NCBI GenBank assembly: GCA_947461805.1
Contig: CANHMJ010000068.1
Coordinates: 1 to 7,312 of the forward strand
Direction: 5' to 3'
Source of the DNA: Burkholderiaceae bacterium
GTDB lineage: Bacteria > Pseudomonadota > Gammaproteobacteria > Burkholderiales > Burkholderiaceae
DNA: 7,312 nucleotides
Shown here: positions 1 to 6,076 of the stretch, piece after piece
How the letters are laid out: every line of letters begins with the position of its first letter
Numbering within the stretch: position 1 is the stretch's first letter
Notes under the pieces: model-generated
Told to the model about the DNA's origin: nothing
The model's input: the letters and a program-made list of their open reading frames with translations, nothing else
Databases searched by the model: none
Made by a program: the position numbers and the translations under genes

Positions 1-230
1 ACAGCCGCTTGCTCATGGCGCACCAAAATGTGCTCAAACTTGTCTTGCTTATAGATTTCATCGTAGATGAACAGAACTGCTCCACCGGGATAGCCCCAAA
101 CAAACTCGACGCCTTCTGCATGCAGGGCATGGACGAGCATTTCGGCACCAATCATTTCTGGTCCGGTTTTGGTAGGAATTGGAGTGGAATCGGCCTTGGA
201 GGCTAAAAATTCGGCGCTGCTGGTATTCAT
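1..230 (-). CDS. ilvI: Acetolactate synthase large (catalytic) subunit, 5' part only
   Basis: The first 76 codons of a gene that runs off the left edge. Acetolactate synthase condenses two pyruvates, or pyruvate and 2-oxobutyrate, in the first common step of branched-chain amino acid synthesis, using thiamine diphosphate (ThDP) in the cytoplasm. Reading from the ATG at 230-228, a variable lead of about 25 residues is followed by GAEMLVHALHAEGVEFVWGY, then PGGAV, and the visible part ends in RHEQAA. This is the N-terminal ThDP-binding (PYR) domain. Glu73 in RHEQAA is the conserved glutamate that activates the cofactor. A good Shine-Dalgarno AAAGGA lies at 244-239, eight bases before the ATG. 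The gene is divergent from the sigma-factor gene. The enzyme family is very sure. Whether to call it ilvI or ilvB is a naming choice, since the small-subunit gene is outside the window. Confidence 0.95.
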   Translation of the reverse strand, partial: MNTSSAEFLASKADSTPIPTKTGPEMIGAEMLVHALHAEGVEFVWGYPGGAVLFIYDEIYKQDKFEHILVRHEQAA

Positions 231-238
231 TAGTAAGG

Positions 239-244
239 TCCTTT
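239..244 (-). promoter_or_regulatory. Ribosome binding site of the acetolactate synthase gene
   Basis: The minus strand reads AAAGGA, eight bases before the ATG at 230-228. This fixes the start of the partial gene. No short Ile/Val/Leu-rich leader peptide or attenuator hairpin is visible upstream of it. Confidence 0.75.
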
Positions 245-298
245 GCAATTTTCGGCAAAAAATTGTTTAGGCTGCTCTATCCCGTGCTTTTGGCCCGA

Positions 299-317
299 GT
301 TCGAACGGCGCTTGAAC
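299..317. promoter_or_regulatory. Imperfect 19-bp dyad, possible operator in the divergent intergenic region
   Basis: Reads GTTCGAACGGCGCTTGAAC. Seven of nine base pairs around the central base are complementary, with GTTC and GAAC at the outer ends, and the left half contains the perfect palindrome GTTCGAAC (299-306). It lies midway between the divergent acetolactate synthase and sigma-factor genes, where a regulator of either gene could bind. No known regulator motif is recognised, so operator function is inference from position and symmetry. Confidence 0.25.
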
Positions 318-356
318 TGAATAAAAAACCGCTTCTTGGACGGCTCTCTATTCGGT

Positions 357-387
357 GAACCTTCAATTGTAAAGCAATACCCTAAAA
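357..387 (+). promoter_or_regulatory. Weak candidate ECF-type promoter of the sigma operon
   Basis: GAACCTT at 357-363 resembles the GAAC-containing -35 element used by many ECF sigma factors, and CTAAAA at 382-387 could serve as the -10 element. The gap of 18 bases is slightly longer than usual. It would fit autoregulation of the downstream sigma gene, which is common in this family. No convincing sigma-70 hexamer pair with 16-18 bp spacing was found in 231-426. This is a suggestion only. Confidence 0.2.
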
Positions 388-426
388 TGGAGGCATTCTT
401 CTCAGACAAGGCCTACCTGTTTTTGC

Positions 427-996
427 ATGGCATCTGCCCTCGAACTCGCTGATTTTCTCAGTAGCGTTGAAAAACGCGCATTCAAACAGGCTATTTATGC
501 TGTGCGGGATGAGGACGCGGCATTGGACATCGTTCAAGATGCCATGATCAAGCTGGCCGAAAAATACGGGGATAAGCCCAGTGCAGAACTGCCTCTACTC
601 TTTACCCGCATTCTTCAAAACCGCATCCACGACTGGTTTCGGCGCCAAAAAGTGCGTAACGCCTGGGTTACCCTATTTTCGAATATGGGTAAGAAATCGG
701 ATGAATCCGATGATTACGACCCCTTAGAGCAGCTCCAAGCGCCCGATGACAGCCAAATTCACCAGGATGGTGCCCAAAAGTTGGAGCAAAGCCAGCTATT
801 GCGTAGTCTAGAGGCTGAAATAGCAAAATTACCAGCGCGTCAACGAGAGGCCTTCCTGATGCGTTATTGGGATGAGCTAAGTATTGCGGAAACTGCCCAA
901 ATCATGGGTTGCAGTGAAGGAAGTGTCAAAACCCATTGCTCCAGAGCAAGCCAAACTTTAGCTAATGCATTGAAAATAAAAGGAATTTCATTATGA
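427..996 (+). CDS. ECF-type RNA polymerase sigma factor
   Basis: A 189-residue alternative sigma factor that would direct RNA polymerase to a small set of promoters. Region 2 spans about residues 10-80, with the core-binding helix YAVRDEDAALDIVQDAMIKL and the DNA-melting segment ending in DWFRRQKVR. A charged linker at about 81-125 is rich in D, S and Q. Region 4 spans about 126-180, with LPARQREAFLMRYWDELS and the helix-turn-helix AETAQIMGCSEGSVKTHCSR. There is no region 1 or 3, as expected for the ECF class. The ATG at 427 has no good Shine-Dalgarno. A GGAGG at 389-393 is too far upstream and has no suitable start codon after it, so the message may be weakly translated or leaderless. The reading frame is open back to a stop at 370-372 without another ATG. 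The gene overlaps DUF3619 by ATGA. The ECF subgroup is not assigned. Confidence 0.93.
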   Translation: MASALELADFLSSVEKRAFKQAIYAVRDEDAALDIVQDAMIKLAEKYGDKPSAELPLLFTRILQNRIHDWFRRQKVRNAWVTLFSNMGKKSDESDDYDPLEQLQAPDDSQIHQDGAQKLEQSQLLRSLEAEIAKLPARQREAFLMRYWDELSIAETAQIMGCSEGSVKTHCSRASQTLANALKIKGISL

Positions 997-1478
997 ACCG
1001 TGACCAAGACCCCCAATTTGAACTGGATCGGATTGGCGGCGCCGTGCGCGAATGCCTTGACGGCTCCACTGCGCAGCTACCCAGCCGCATTACGGATCGA
1101 CTGTATTTGGCCCGCCTTGCTGCTATGGCAGCGCGCAAGCATGAATTCGTGCCGCAATTGGAGCGCGTATTGCGTCCACAACTGGCCTTGAATCAGGGCG
1201 GCAACCGCAGTCAGCCCTCCTCCAATTGGGGTCGAATTAGTTGGCTTGCGCCCTTTATTGTCTTGGCTATGGGCTTATTGGCGATCGCCGAATGGCAGCA
1301 AGATGCGCGCATCAACGACATTGCCGCGGTCGACATTGCCCTACTATCGGATGACGTTCCACCAGATGCCTATATGGATAGCGGTTTTCTGGCATTCTTA
1401 AAACTCAGTAGCAATGCCAAGCGGGAGTTAGAGGCCGGCAATTCGGAAAAGGCTGACGCTGCAGTAGATCCATCCTAA
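993..1478 (+). CDS. DUF3619 single-pass membrane protein, candidate anti-sigma factor
   Basis: A 161-residue protein matching the DUF3619 family from memory. Its signatures are SRITDRLYLARLAAMAARKH (31-50) and DIALLSDDVPPDAYMDSGFL (114-133). The N-terminal 80 residues are soluble and probably cytoplasmic. One membrane helix lies at about 82-100 (WLAPFIVLAMGLLAIAEW), leaving a C-terminal tail of about 60 residues, probably periplasmic. The start overlaps the sigma stop by ATGA (993-996), and AAAAGGA at 978-984 is a good ribosome binding site, so the two are translationally coupled. A small one-pass protein encoded directly after an ECF sigma is the classic arrangement for an anti-sigma factor, but no ZAS-type His/Cys zinc motif is present. 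The anti-sigma role is inference from position and topology. Confidence 0.88.
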   Translation: MNRDQDPQFELDRIGGAVRECLDGSTAQLPSRITDRLYLARLAAMAARKHEFVPQLERVLRPQLALNQGGNRSQPSSNWGRISWLAPFIVLAMGLLAIAEWQQDARINDIAAVDIALLSDDVPPDAYMDSGFLAFLKLSSNAKRELEAGNSEKADAAVDPS

Positions 1479-1500
1479 CTGAGGACCGAAACAGATAACC

Positions 1501-2100
1501 ATGCTTTCCATACGCTTCCCGCATACGAAATCTGCACTGGCTGCAAAGCAAGGCGCATGGGGTGCGGGTATAGGCACGTTTCTCCTCGTCTTTAGCCTGC
1601 TGGCGATTTGTCCCGCCAATGAAGCAGCAGCCCAAGCCAAACAGCCATCTACAGCCAGCATCCCAAAACACAGTGGCAATTGGGACGATTTAAGCGTAGT
1701 ACAACAAAAGATCTTGGCTCCGCTCGAAGAAGATTGGAGCTACCTCTCCAAAGAGCGTCGGCAAAAGTGGATTCAGGTTGCCAATCTTTACCCCAAGATG
1801 AAGCGGACCGATCAGGAACGCTTGCAATCGCGCATGAACGAGTGGTCCAAACTCTCACAAAAAGATCGCCGCATCGCGCGCGACAATTACCTCAGCAGCT
1901 TGCGCTTCCCTGCGGAAGAAAAAGCCTCCGCATGGCAGGCCTACCAGCAACTCAGTCCTGAAGATAAGAAAAAATTGGCGGCCAAGGAAGACAACAAGAA
2001 AAAGCCAACCGCAGCCAGCTCGCCCACACTGCAAAATCGCCCGAACCCAGCGCCTACGGTAACGCCGGCTGCTGCGCCCAACAAAGACGATGGTGCATGA
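1501..2100 (+). CDS. Secreted DUF3106 protein with an 18-residue repeat
   Basis: A 199-residue protein of the DUF3106 family, function unknown. A signal peptide is clear: hydrophobic core GTFLLVFSLLAICPA (25-39) and likely signal peptidase I site AQA|KQ after residue 46. The mature part begins with a helical region of aromatic-x-x-L/M-S units at W61, W79, Y97, W115, Y130 (degenerate) and Y148, mostly 18 residues apart and rich in R, K, E and Q. The tail (163-199) is low complexity in P, A, K and T and probably disordered. The ATG at 1501 is preceded by GAGGA at 1481-1485, a spacing of 15 that is longer than ideal. An in-frame stop at 1480-1482 rules out a start further upstream. It lies 22 bp after DUF3619 and overlaps the RDD gene by ATGA. 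Export to the periplasm and operon context suggest a sensor or chaperone role in the sigma pathway. That is inference. Confidence 0.88.
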   Translation: MLSIRFPHTKSALAAKQGAWGAGIGTFLLVFSLLAICPANEAAAQAKQPSTASIPKHSGNWDDLSVVQQKILAPLEEDWSYLSKERRQKWIQVANLYPKMKRTDQERLQSRMNEWSKLSQKDRRIARDNYLSSLRFPAEEKASAWQAYQQLSPEDKKKLAAKEDNKKKPTAASSPTLQNRPNPAPTVTPAAAPNKDDGA

Positions 2101-2654
2101 GTCAACCCCCCTTGAGTAGCGCTAGCAGTTCCGCTGACACCCCACTTACCGCCTTACCCTCACCCGGCTTTTGGAAGCGGGTCTTCTGCATTCTCTATGA
2201 ACAGCTGATCTTATTGGGCGTAATTGCCCTGCTCTTCTTATTACCCAATCTCGTGCTGGGCATTGTTTTTGGAGTCTCGCTTCCCAGCTGGTTAACATTT
2301 TTCTATTTGTACGCCGTGCTGGCTTTTTATTTTGTTTGGTACTGGACACATACCGGCCAAACCTTGGCGATGCAAACCTGGCGTGTGAAGTTGGTGAACA
2401 TCTCCGGTACCCGCCTAAGTCGCAGACAGGCCTTATGGCGCTATGTCTACGGCTCGTTGTGGCTCGTACCCTGCATCCTCATTCAAGCCAGCGCAGAATT
2501 ACAAAAGTGGGGAATCATTGGCCTGCTCTTTGCGGTCTCGCTATTTCTCTGGCCGCTTACAATTTACTTGGACCCGCGTCACCGGCAAACCATTCCTGAT
2601 CGGCTGGGCAAAACAAAGTTAATTACCTTGCCTAAGATAGAGAAAAAAAAGTAA
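2097..2654 (+). CDS. RDD-family integral membrane protein
   Basis: A 185-residue membrane protein of the RDD family, whose function is mostly unknown; some members are linked to ion transport. The N-terminus (1-22) is Ser/Ala/Pro-rich and cytoplasmic. The family's first motif appears as FWKRVFCILYE, with Arg28 and, seven residues on, Glu35 where the name-giving first Asp normally sits. Membrane segments are visible at about 37-60, 66-84 and 138-158, with a possible weaker one at about 118-132. The typical stretch GQTLAMQTWRVKLVN lies at 87-101. The closing motif is IPDRLGKTKLI with Asp168. The start overlaps the DUF3106 stop (ATGA, 2097-2100) and has only a weak GGTG upstream, so translation is probably coupled. 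The C-terminus ends in a lysine run encoded by an A8 tract at 2643-2650. This is the last gene of the plus-strand unit. Confidence 0.9.
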   Translation: MSQPPLSSASSSADTPLTALPSPGFWKRVFCILYEQLILLGVIALLFLLPNLVLGIVFGVSLPSWLTFFYLYAVLAFYFVWYWTHTGQTLAMQTWRVKLVNISGTRLSRRQALWRYVYGSLWLVPCILIQASAELQKWGIIGLLFAVSLFLWPLTIYLDPRHRQTIPDRLGKTKLITLPKIEKKK

Positions 2655-2668
2655 GACTGCTTCGCGCG

Positions 2669-2689
2669 CTTCTTTAGAAGTAGGCCTAC
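2669..2689. repeat. Short palindromes at the convergent gene junction
   Basis: Two adjacent inverted repeats lie between the converging RDD and ABC permease genes: CTTCTTTAGAAG (2669-2680) and the perfect 10-bp palindrome GTAGGCCTAC (2680-2689), the latter overlapping the permease stop codon (CTA at 2686-2688). On the minus strand they are followed, after about 18 bases, by a T8 tract (2650-2643). They might help end transcription from the permease side, but the T tract is not adjacent to a stem and the loops are very short. Terminator function is uncertain. Confidence 0.3.
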
Positions 2690-5196
2690 GCCTCGCGTAA
2701 ACAATCAATTGCGGTAGCCCGCTGGATCTTACGTTGAAATTGGTAGCCCGCAATTGCGCAAGCAATCAATCCAAATGCAACACCCATCGCAATCGATGAC
2801 GCAAAGGAATTGAATTCAATTTCAAGCACAAAATACCCCAGTGCCCATGCAGCAAGCGCTGCTGCAAATCCACCCAAGAGGCCGGACAATCCACCGACAA
2901 TCGCCAATTCAATACTTGCAATGGCAGCTAGCGTAGGACTCGAGGCGCCGACAGCCTTGAGGAGCGCCGCATCCCGAAAGCGCTCGTCTTGTGTTGCTGA
3001 AATCGCCGCAAACAAAACCAAGATGGCTGCAGCAATCGTGAATGTAAACAAGAGGCCCAAGGCAGCGCCTAAGCGATTGAGCACATCTTGGATTTGTTGT
3101 AAAGAATTCGCCACATCTACTACGGTGATGTTTGGATACCGTTGAGTTAAGCGAAAGTCCAACACTTCAGTACTAGGCGGCTGGTAATACGCGGTAATCC
3201 ACGATTGCGGCAAGTCTTGCAAGAGTGCTGGCGGCATGATCACAAAGAAATTCACCCGCATCGAGCCCCACTCCAATGATCGTAAGGAGGTAATTTCAGC
3301 ACTGACGGTCTCACCAGCAATCTCAAATGCCAATCGATCTCCTAGTTTTAATCCGAGGGTTTTAGCAATACCAGTCTCAATGGAGATTTGGGGTTTGTCT
3401 TGTTTAAACCAGTTACCAGCAACCACTTGGTTGCCACCCGGCAAATCCATGGTGTACGACAGATTAAATTCACGATCCACTAAACGGCGGGCATTGTCTT
3501 TACTGTAATCGTTTGGCATCACCGGCCGATTATTGATCTCAATTAAGCGCCCGCGCACCATGGGATACAAATCCGGCTTGCCGAGTCCAGCGGATGCAAG
3601 GTCCTGCGTTAAGGCATCGCGTTGATCATTTTGGATATTAATGACAAAGCGGTTCGGCGCATCGACCGGTACATTGCCTTGCCAGGTTTTCAGCAAATCC
3701 TGTCGCAACAGCAAGATGATTAATAGGGCCATCAAGGCAATCGCCAAAGCCGTGATTTGCATTACAGCAAATGCAGGGCTTCGCGCCTGCGCACGCAACG
3801 CAAAACGGCCTGCAAATCCCAATCGGCTGAGTATTCCATTGATTGAAGAACGTGCCAACAGCTTAAGGGCTGCCCATGACAGCAATGCAAACACGGCAAT
3901 CGCGCCACCAAAACTCAAACCAACCCAGCTAGCGAGCTTCCAATCACGCGCCGCCCACAGCAGCAAGACAGCAAAACTGAAAAACCCCAACAAAGCGACC
4001 CAGCGAGCTGCCACCGGAACTCCACTTAATTCACGGCGGACCAAGCGTACCGGCGAGATCTGTACCAAGGTAAGTAAAGGCGGTCCCGCAAAACCCAATA
4101 ATAAAAACCAGGACAGAAGCGTGCTCCATAAGACTGGCCATAGGGATGGTGGCGGTAAATCGGCCAACAATAAATTACCCAAGAACCACATCAGTCCATA
4201 CTGAATCAGCCAACCCACTGCAATTCCACATGCGGCCGCCACTAAACCCAACAAGGCCAGTGTTTTCAGTTGCTGGCGCAGGATCATGCCTTGGGTTGCG
4301 CCAAGGCACTTCATCACCGCGCAGACATTGGCCTGTCGCACCACATAACGGCGCGCCGCTAAAGCAATCGCTACCGCAGAGACCATCGCAGTTAAGAGTG
4401 CAATCAAGGATAAAAAACGCTCAGCCCGATCCAGTGTTTTGCGCATCACTGGCTGACCCGTCTCCAGGGTTTCAATGCGCATGCCGCGCAGCTGATCCGA
4501 TTCGATCGCATTCACTACCCAATTTTGATAATCAGCAACGGCTGCATTAGATCCCGCAATCAGCAAACGGTAAGTCACTCGACTCCCCAAACCAATCAGT
4601 TCCGTCTTGGGTAAATCGTCTAAAGAGATCATGACGCGTGGAGCAAAGTTCATAAATGCGGCGCCGCGATCGAGCTCACGCAGCAAGACGGCATCGATAC
4701 GGAGGCGTGCTTGTCCTAATGCAATCGTATCGCCAATCTTCGCCTGCAACACTTCAAGTAAAGCCGGATCAACCCAGGCATTACCGGGTGCCGGACCATT
4801 ACCGCTATTAACTTTATCTTTGTCCTGAGGATTTGTAGTGCGACTAATTTGGAGATCCCCGCGCAAGGGATAGTCGCTACTCACTGATTTGAGTGACGAT
4901 AACTTACCCCGCTCACCTACCGTTGCCATGCTCGGAAAAACGACCGTTTGTGCAATCGAGAGTTTGCGGTCTTTGGCCGCCTCTATAAATTGGGCAGGAA
5001 TAGGCTGATCGGCAGCAATCAATAAGTCTGCTGCTAGCAGTTGGCGTGCATCAAACTCAAACGCCCGTTGCATGCGGTCAGCTAAAAATCCGACACTCGC
5101 GAGTGCAGCAACCGATAGGCTGAGTGCAATCCCAAGCCATAGCAATTCGGGTGACTGCAAATCTCGCCTAAACCATCTCCATGCCTGCTGAATCAC
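2686..5196 (-). CDS. YbbP-type ABC transporter permease (double FtsX domain)
   Basis: An 836-residue inner-membrane permease of the FtsX/MacB/LolCE superfamily, closest by memory to YbbP (about 800 residues in E. coli). These proteins pair with a LolD/YbbA-like ATPase. Order: N-terminal helix 18-38; periplasmic domain about 40-255; first FtsX domain about 262-385, with VMKCLGATQGMILRQQ after its first helix and VRLVRRE at its end; linking helices about 398-445; helix 475-498 after the LRAQARSP segment; second periplasmic domain about 505-700, containing the family signature LEWGSMRVNFFV (641-652); second FtsX domain about 708-836, with RDAALLKAVGAS and ATAIDCLRE. The start is GTG (5196-5194), preceded by GAGTAAG, and keeps the conserved WRWFRRDLQSPEL lead that the next in-frame ATG (residue 42) would lose. 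It follows the SDR stop by 7 bp, so they are probably one operon. No ATPase gene is adjacent. The substrate is unknown. Confidence 0.92.
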   Translation of the reverse strand: MIQQAWRWFRRDLQSPELLWLGIALSLSVAALASVGFLADRMQRAFEFDARQLLAADLLIAADQPIPAQFIEAAKDRKLSIAQTVVFPSMATVGERGKLSSLKSVSSDYPLRGDLQISRTTNPQDKDKVNSGNGPAPGNAWVDPALLEVLQAKIGDTIALGQARLRIDAVLLRELDRGAAFMNFAPRVMISLDDLPKTELIGLGSRVTYRLLIAGSNAAVADYQNWVVNAIESDQLRGMRIETLETGQPVMRKTLDRAERFLSLIALLTAMVSAVAIALAARRYVVRQANVCAVMKCLGATQGMILRQQLKTLALLGLVAAACGIAVGWLIQYGLMWFLGNLLLADLPPPSLWPVLWSTLLSWFLLLGFAGPPLLTLVQISPVRLVRRELSGVPVAARWVALLGFFSFAVLLLWAARDWKLASWVGLSFGGAIAVFALLSWAALKLLARSSINGILSRLGFAGRFALRAQARSPAFAVMQITALAIALMALLIILLLRQDLLKTWQGNVPVDAPNRFVINIQNDQRDALTQDLASAGLGKPDLYPMVRGRLIEINNRPVMPNDYSKDNARRLVDREFNLSYTMDLPGGNQVVAGNWFKQDKPQISIETGIAKTLGLKLGDRLAFEIAGETVSAEITSLRSLEWGSMRVNFFVIMPPALLQDLPQSWITAYYQPPSTEVLDFRLTQRYPNITVVDVANSLQQIQDVLNRLGAALGLLFTFTIAAAILVLFAAISATQDERFRDAALLKAVGASSPTLAAIASIELAIVGGLSGLLGGFAAALAAWALGYFVLEIEFNSFASSIAMGVAFGLIACAIAGYQFQRKIQRATAIDCLREA

Positions 5197-5203
5197 GACT
5201 TAC

Positions 5204-5989
5204 TCAAATCCCCTGAATCTGTCCGCCATCTACGCGAATGACAGAGCCAGTAATGTAAGAGGCATTGGCGCTAGCCAAGAATGCGGCGGTATCGCCATAC
5301 TCTTTTGGATCGCCATAGCGTCCCGCTGGTATCAATTTAATACTCGCAGCCACCACCGCATCGTATGGCACATTCTCACGCTTTGCCCGCGCTTCATCCA
5401 GTTGACGTAAGCGATCCGTTGCAACTCGGCCCGGCATGATGACATTCACCGTCACGCCCTCACTCGCCACTTCGGCAGCCAAGGTCTTAGACCAAGCTAA
5501 TAAGGATGCGCGTAGGGTATTGGAGATCGCCAAGTTTTTAATCGGGGCAATCGCACCCGATGTAGTGCTGGTCATAATCCGACCCCAACCGCGCTGACGC
5601 ATGCCGGGTAACACGCGATCGGTGATGGCAATGAGCGAAAGCACCATGTCATTAAACGCCTTTGCCCACACCTGAGGATCTTGACCTGTTGCTGGGGTTG
5701 GTGCGGGCCCGCCGGTATTGTTGATCAAGATATCAATCGGCCCAAAAGCAGCCTCTACTGCACAAACGTGCGCATCGATGACCGACAGATCGGATAGATC
5801 CCAATTGAGCGCCATTGCCTTGCCGCCAGCAGCCTCAATCATGGCCACGGTTTGCGCTAAACCCTCTGGATTACGGCCCGTAATAGCGACCTGAACACCC
5901 TCACGGGCCAGTGCCACCGCCATCGCCTGACCTAATCCGCGGCTCGATGCCAAGACCAACGCCGTCTTTCCTTTAATGCCTAAGTCCAT
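5204..5989 (-). CDS. SDR-family protein with a non-canonical cofactor motif and catalytic site
   Basis: A 261-residue Rossmann-fold protein of normal length for FabG-like short-chain dehydrogenases/reductases. The glycine motif reads LASSRGLG (13-20) instead of TGxxxGxG, so Thr-Gly is replaced by Leu-Ala. Arg39 in ITGRN would favour NADP(H). Other landmarks are Asp64, NNTGG (90-94), MPG (185-187) and the normal C-terminal YITGSVIRVDGG. Aligned with E. coli FabG, the catalytic Ser, Tyr and Lys positions are occupied by Thr143, Ser156 and Arg160, in the segment ISNTLRASLLAWSKTLA. This matches a known SDR-like subgroup lacking the usual tetrad, so reductase activity should not be assumed. The ATG at 5989-5987 has TAAGGA upstream, separated from it by a run of A. 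It lies 85 bp after the lipoprotein stop, beyond a hairpin, and 7 bp before the permease gene. Confidence 0.92.
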   Translation of the reverse strand: MDLGIKGKTALVLASSRGLGQAMAVALAREGVQVAITGRNPEGLAQTVAMIEAAGGKAMALNWDLSDLSVIDAHVCAVEAAFGPIDILINNTGGPAPTPATGQDPQVWAKAFNDMVLSLIAITDRVLPGMRQRGWGRIMTSTTSGAIAPIKNLAISNTLRASLLAWSKTLAAEVASEGVTVNVIMPGRVATDRLRQLDEARAKRENVPYDAVVAASIKLIPAGRYGDPKEYGDTAAFLASANASYITGSVIRVDGGQIQGI

Positions 5990-6036
5990 TTTTTTTCCTT
6001 ACATGCAATATCAACTTGTACGTAGCACTGTAGCCT

Positions 6037-6076
6037 AAAAGTGCTTAGCCCACTTTGATGATAGCTAAAGCACTTT
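6037..6076 (-). terminator. Imperfect long hairpin after the lipoprotein gene, possible terminator
   Basis: On the minus strand AAAGTGCTTTAGC (6076-6064) pairs with GCTAAGCACTTTT (6049-6037) through 12 base pairs with one bulged T and a 14-base loop. The stem starts inside the stop codon of the lipoprotein gene, and the 3' arm ends in four T's. An alternative smaller hairpin is possible because AAAGTG occurs again in the loop (6056-6051) and could pair with the same CACTTT. It probably ends or attenuates transcription of the MlaD/lipoprotein operon before the SDR gene. The short T run makes the strength uncertain. Confidence 0.5.

Noticed and set aside
9..206. Plus-strand open frame of 65 codons
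   Set aside because: It lies entirely opposite the acetolactate synthase N-terminus, which has clear family motifs, and has no ribosome site or recognisable product.
231..426. Branched-chain amino acid attenuator or leader peptide upstream of ilvI
   Set aside because: The only ATG on the minus strand of this region, at 395, gives a four-residue peptide with no Ile/Val/Leu run. No terminator-like hairpin with a T tract lies before the ribosome site.
2641..2680. Strong intrinsic terminator for the RDD operon on the plus strand
   Set aside because: The short stems at 2669-2689 are not followed by a T run on the plus strand. The A8 tract is inside the coding region, so it would give T8 only in the opposite direction.
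3641..4550. Two long plus-strand open frames (187 and 134 codons) opposite the ABC permease
   Set aside because: They are antisense shadows of a well-supported 836-codon gene. Their translations are low-complexity Lys/Arg/Pro/Ala-rich mixtures with no domain-like pattern.
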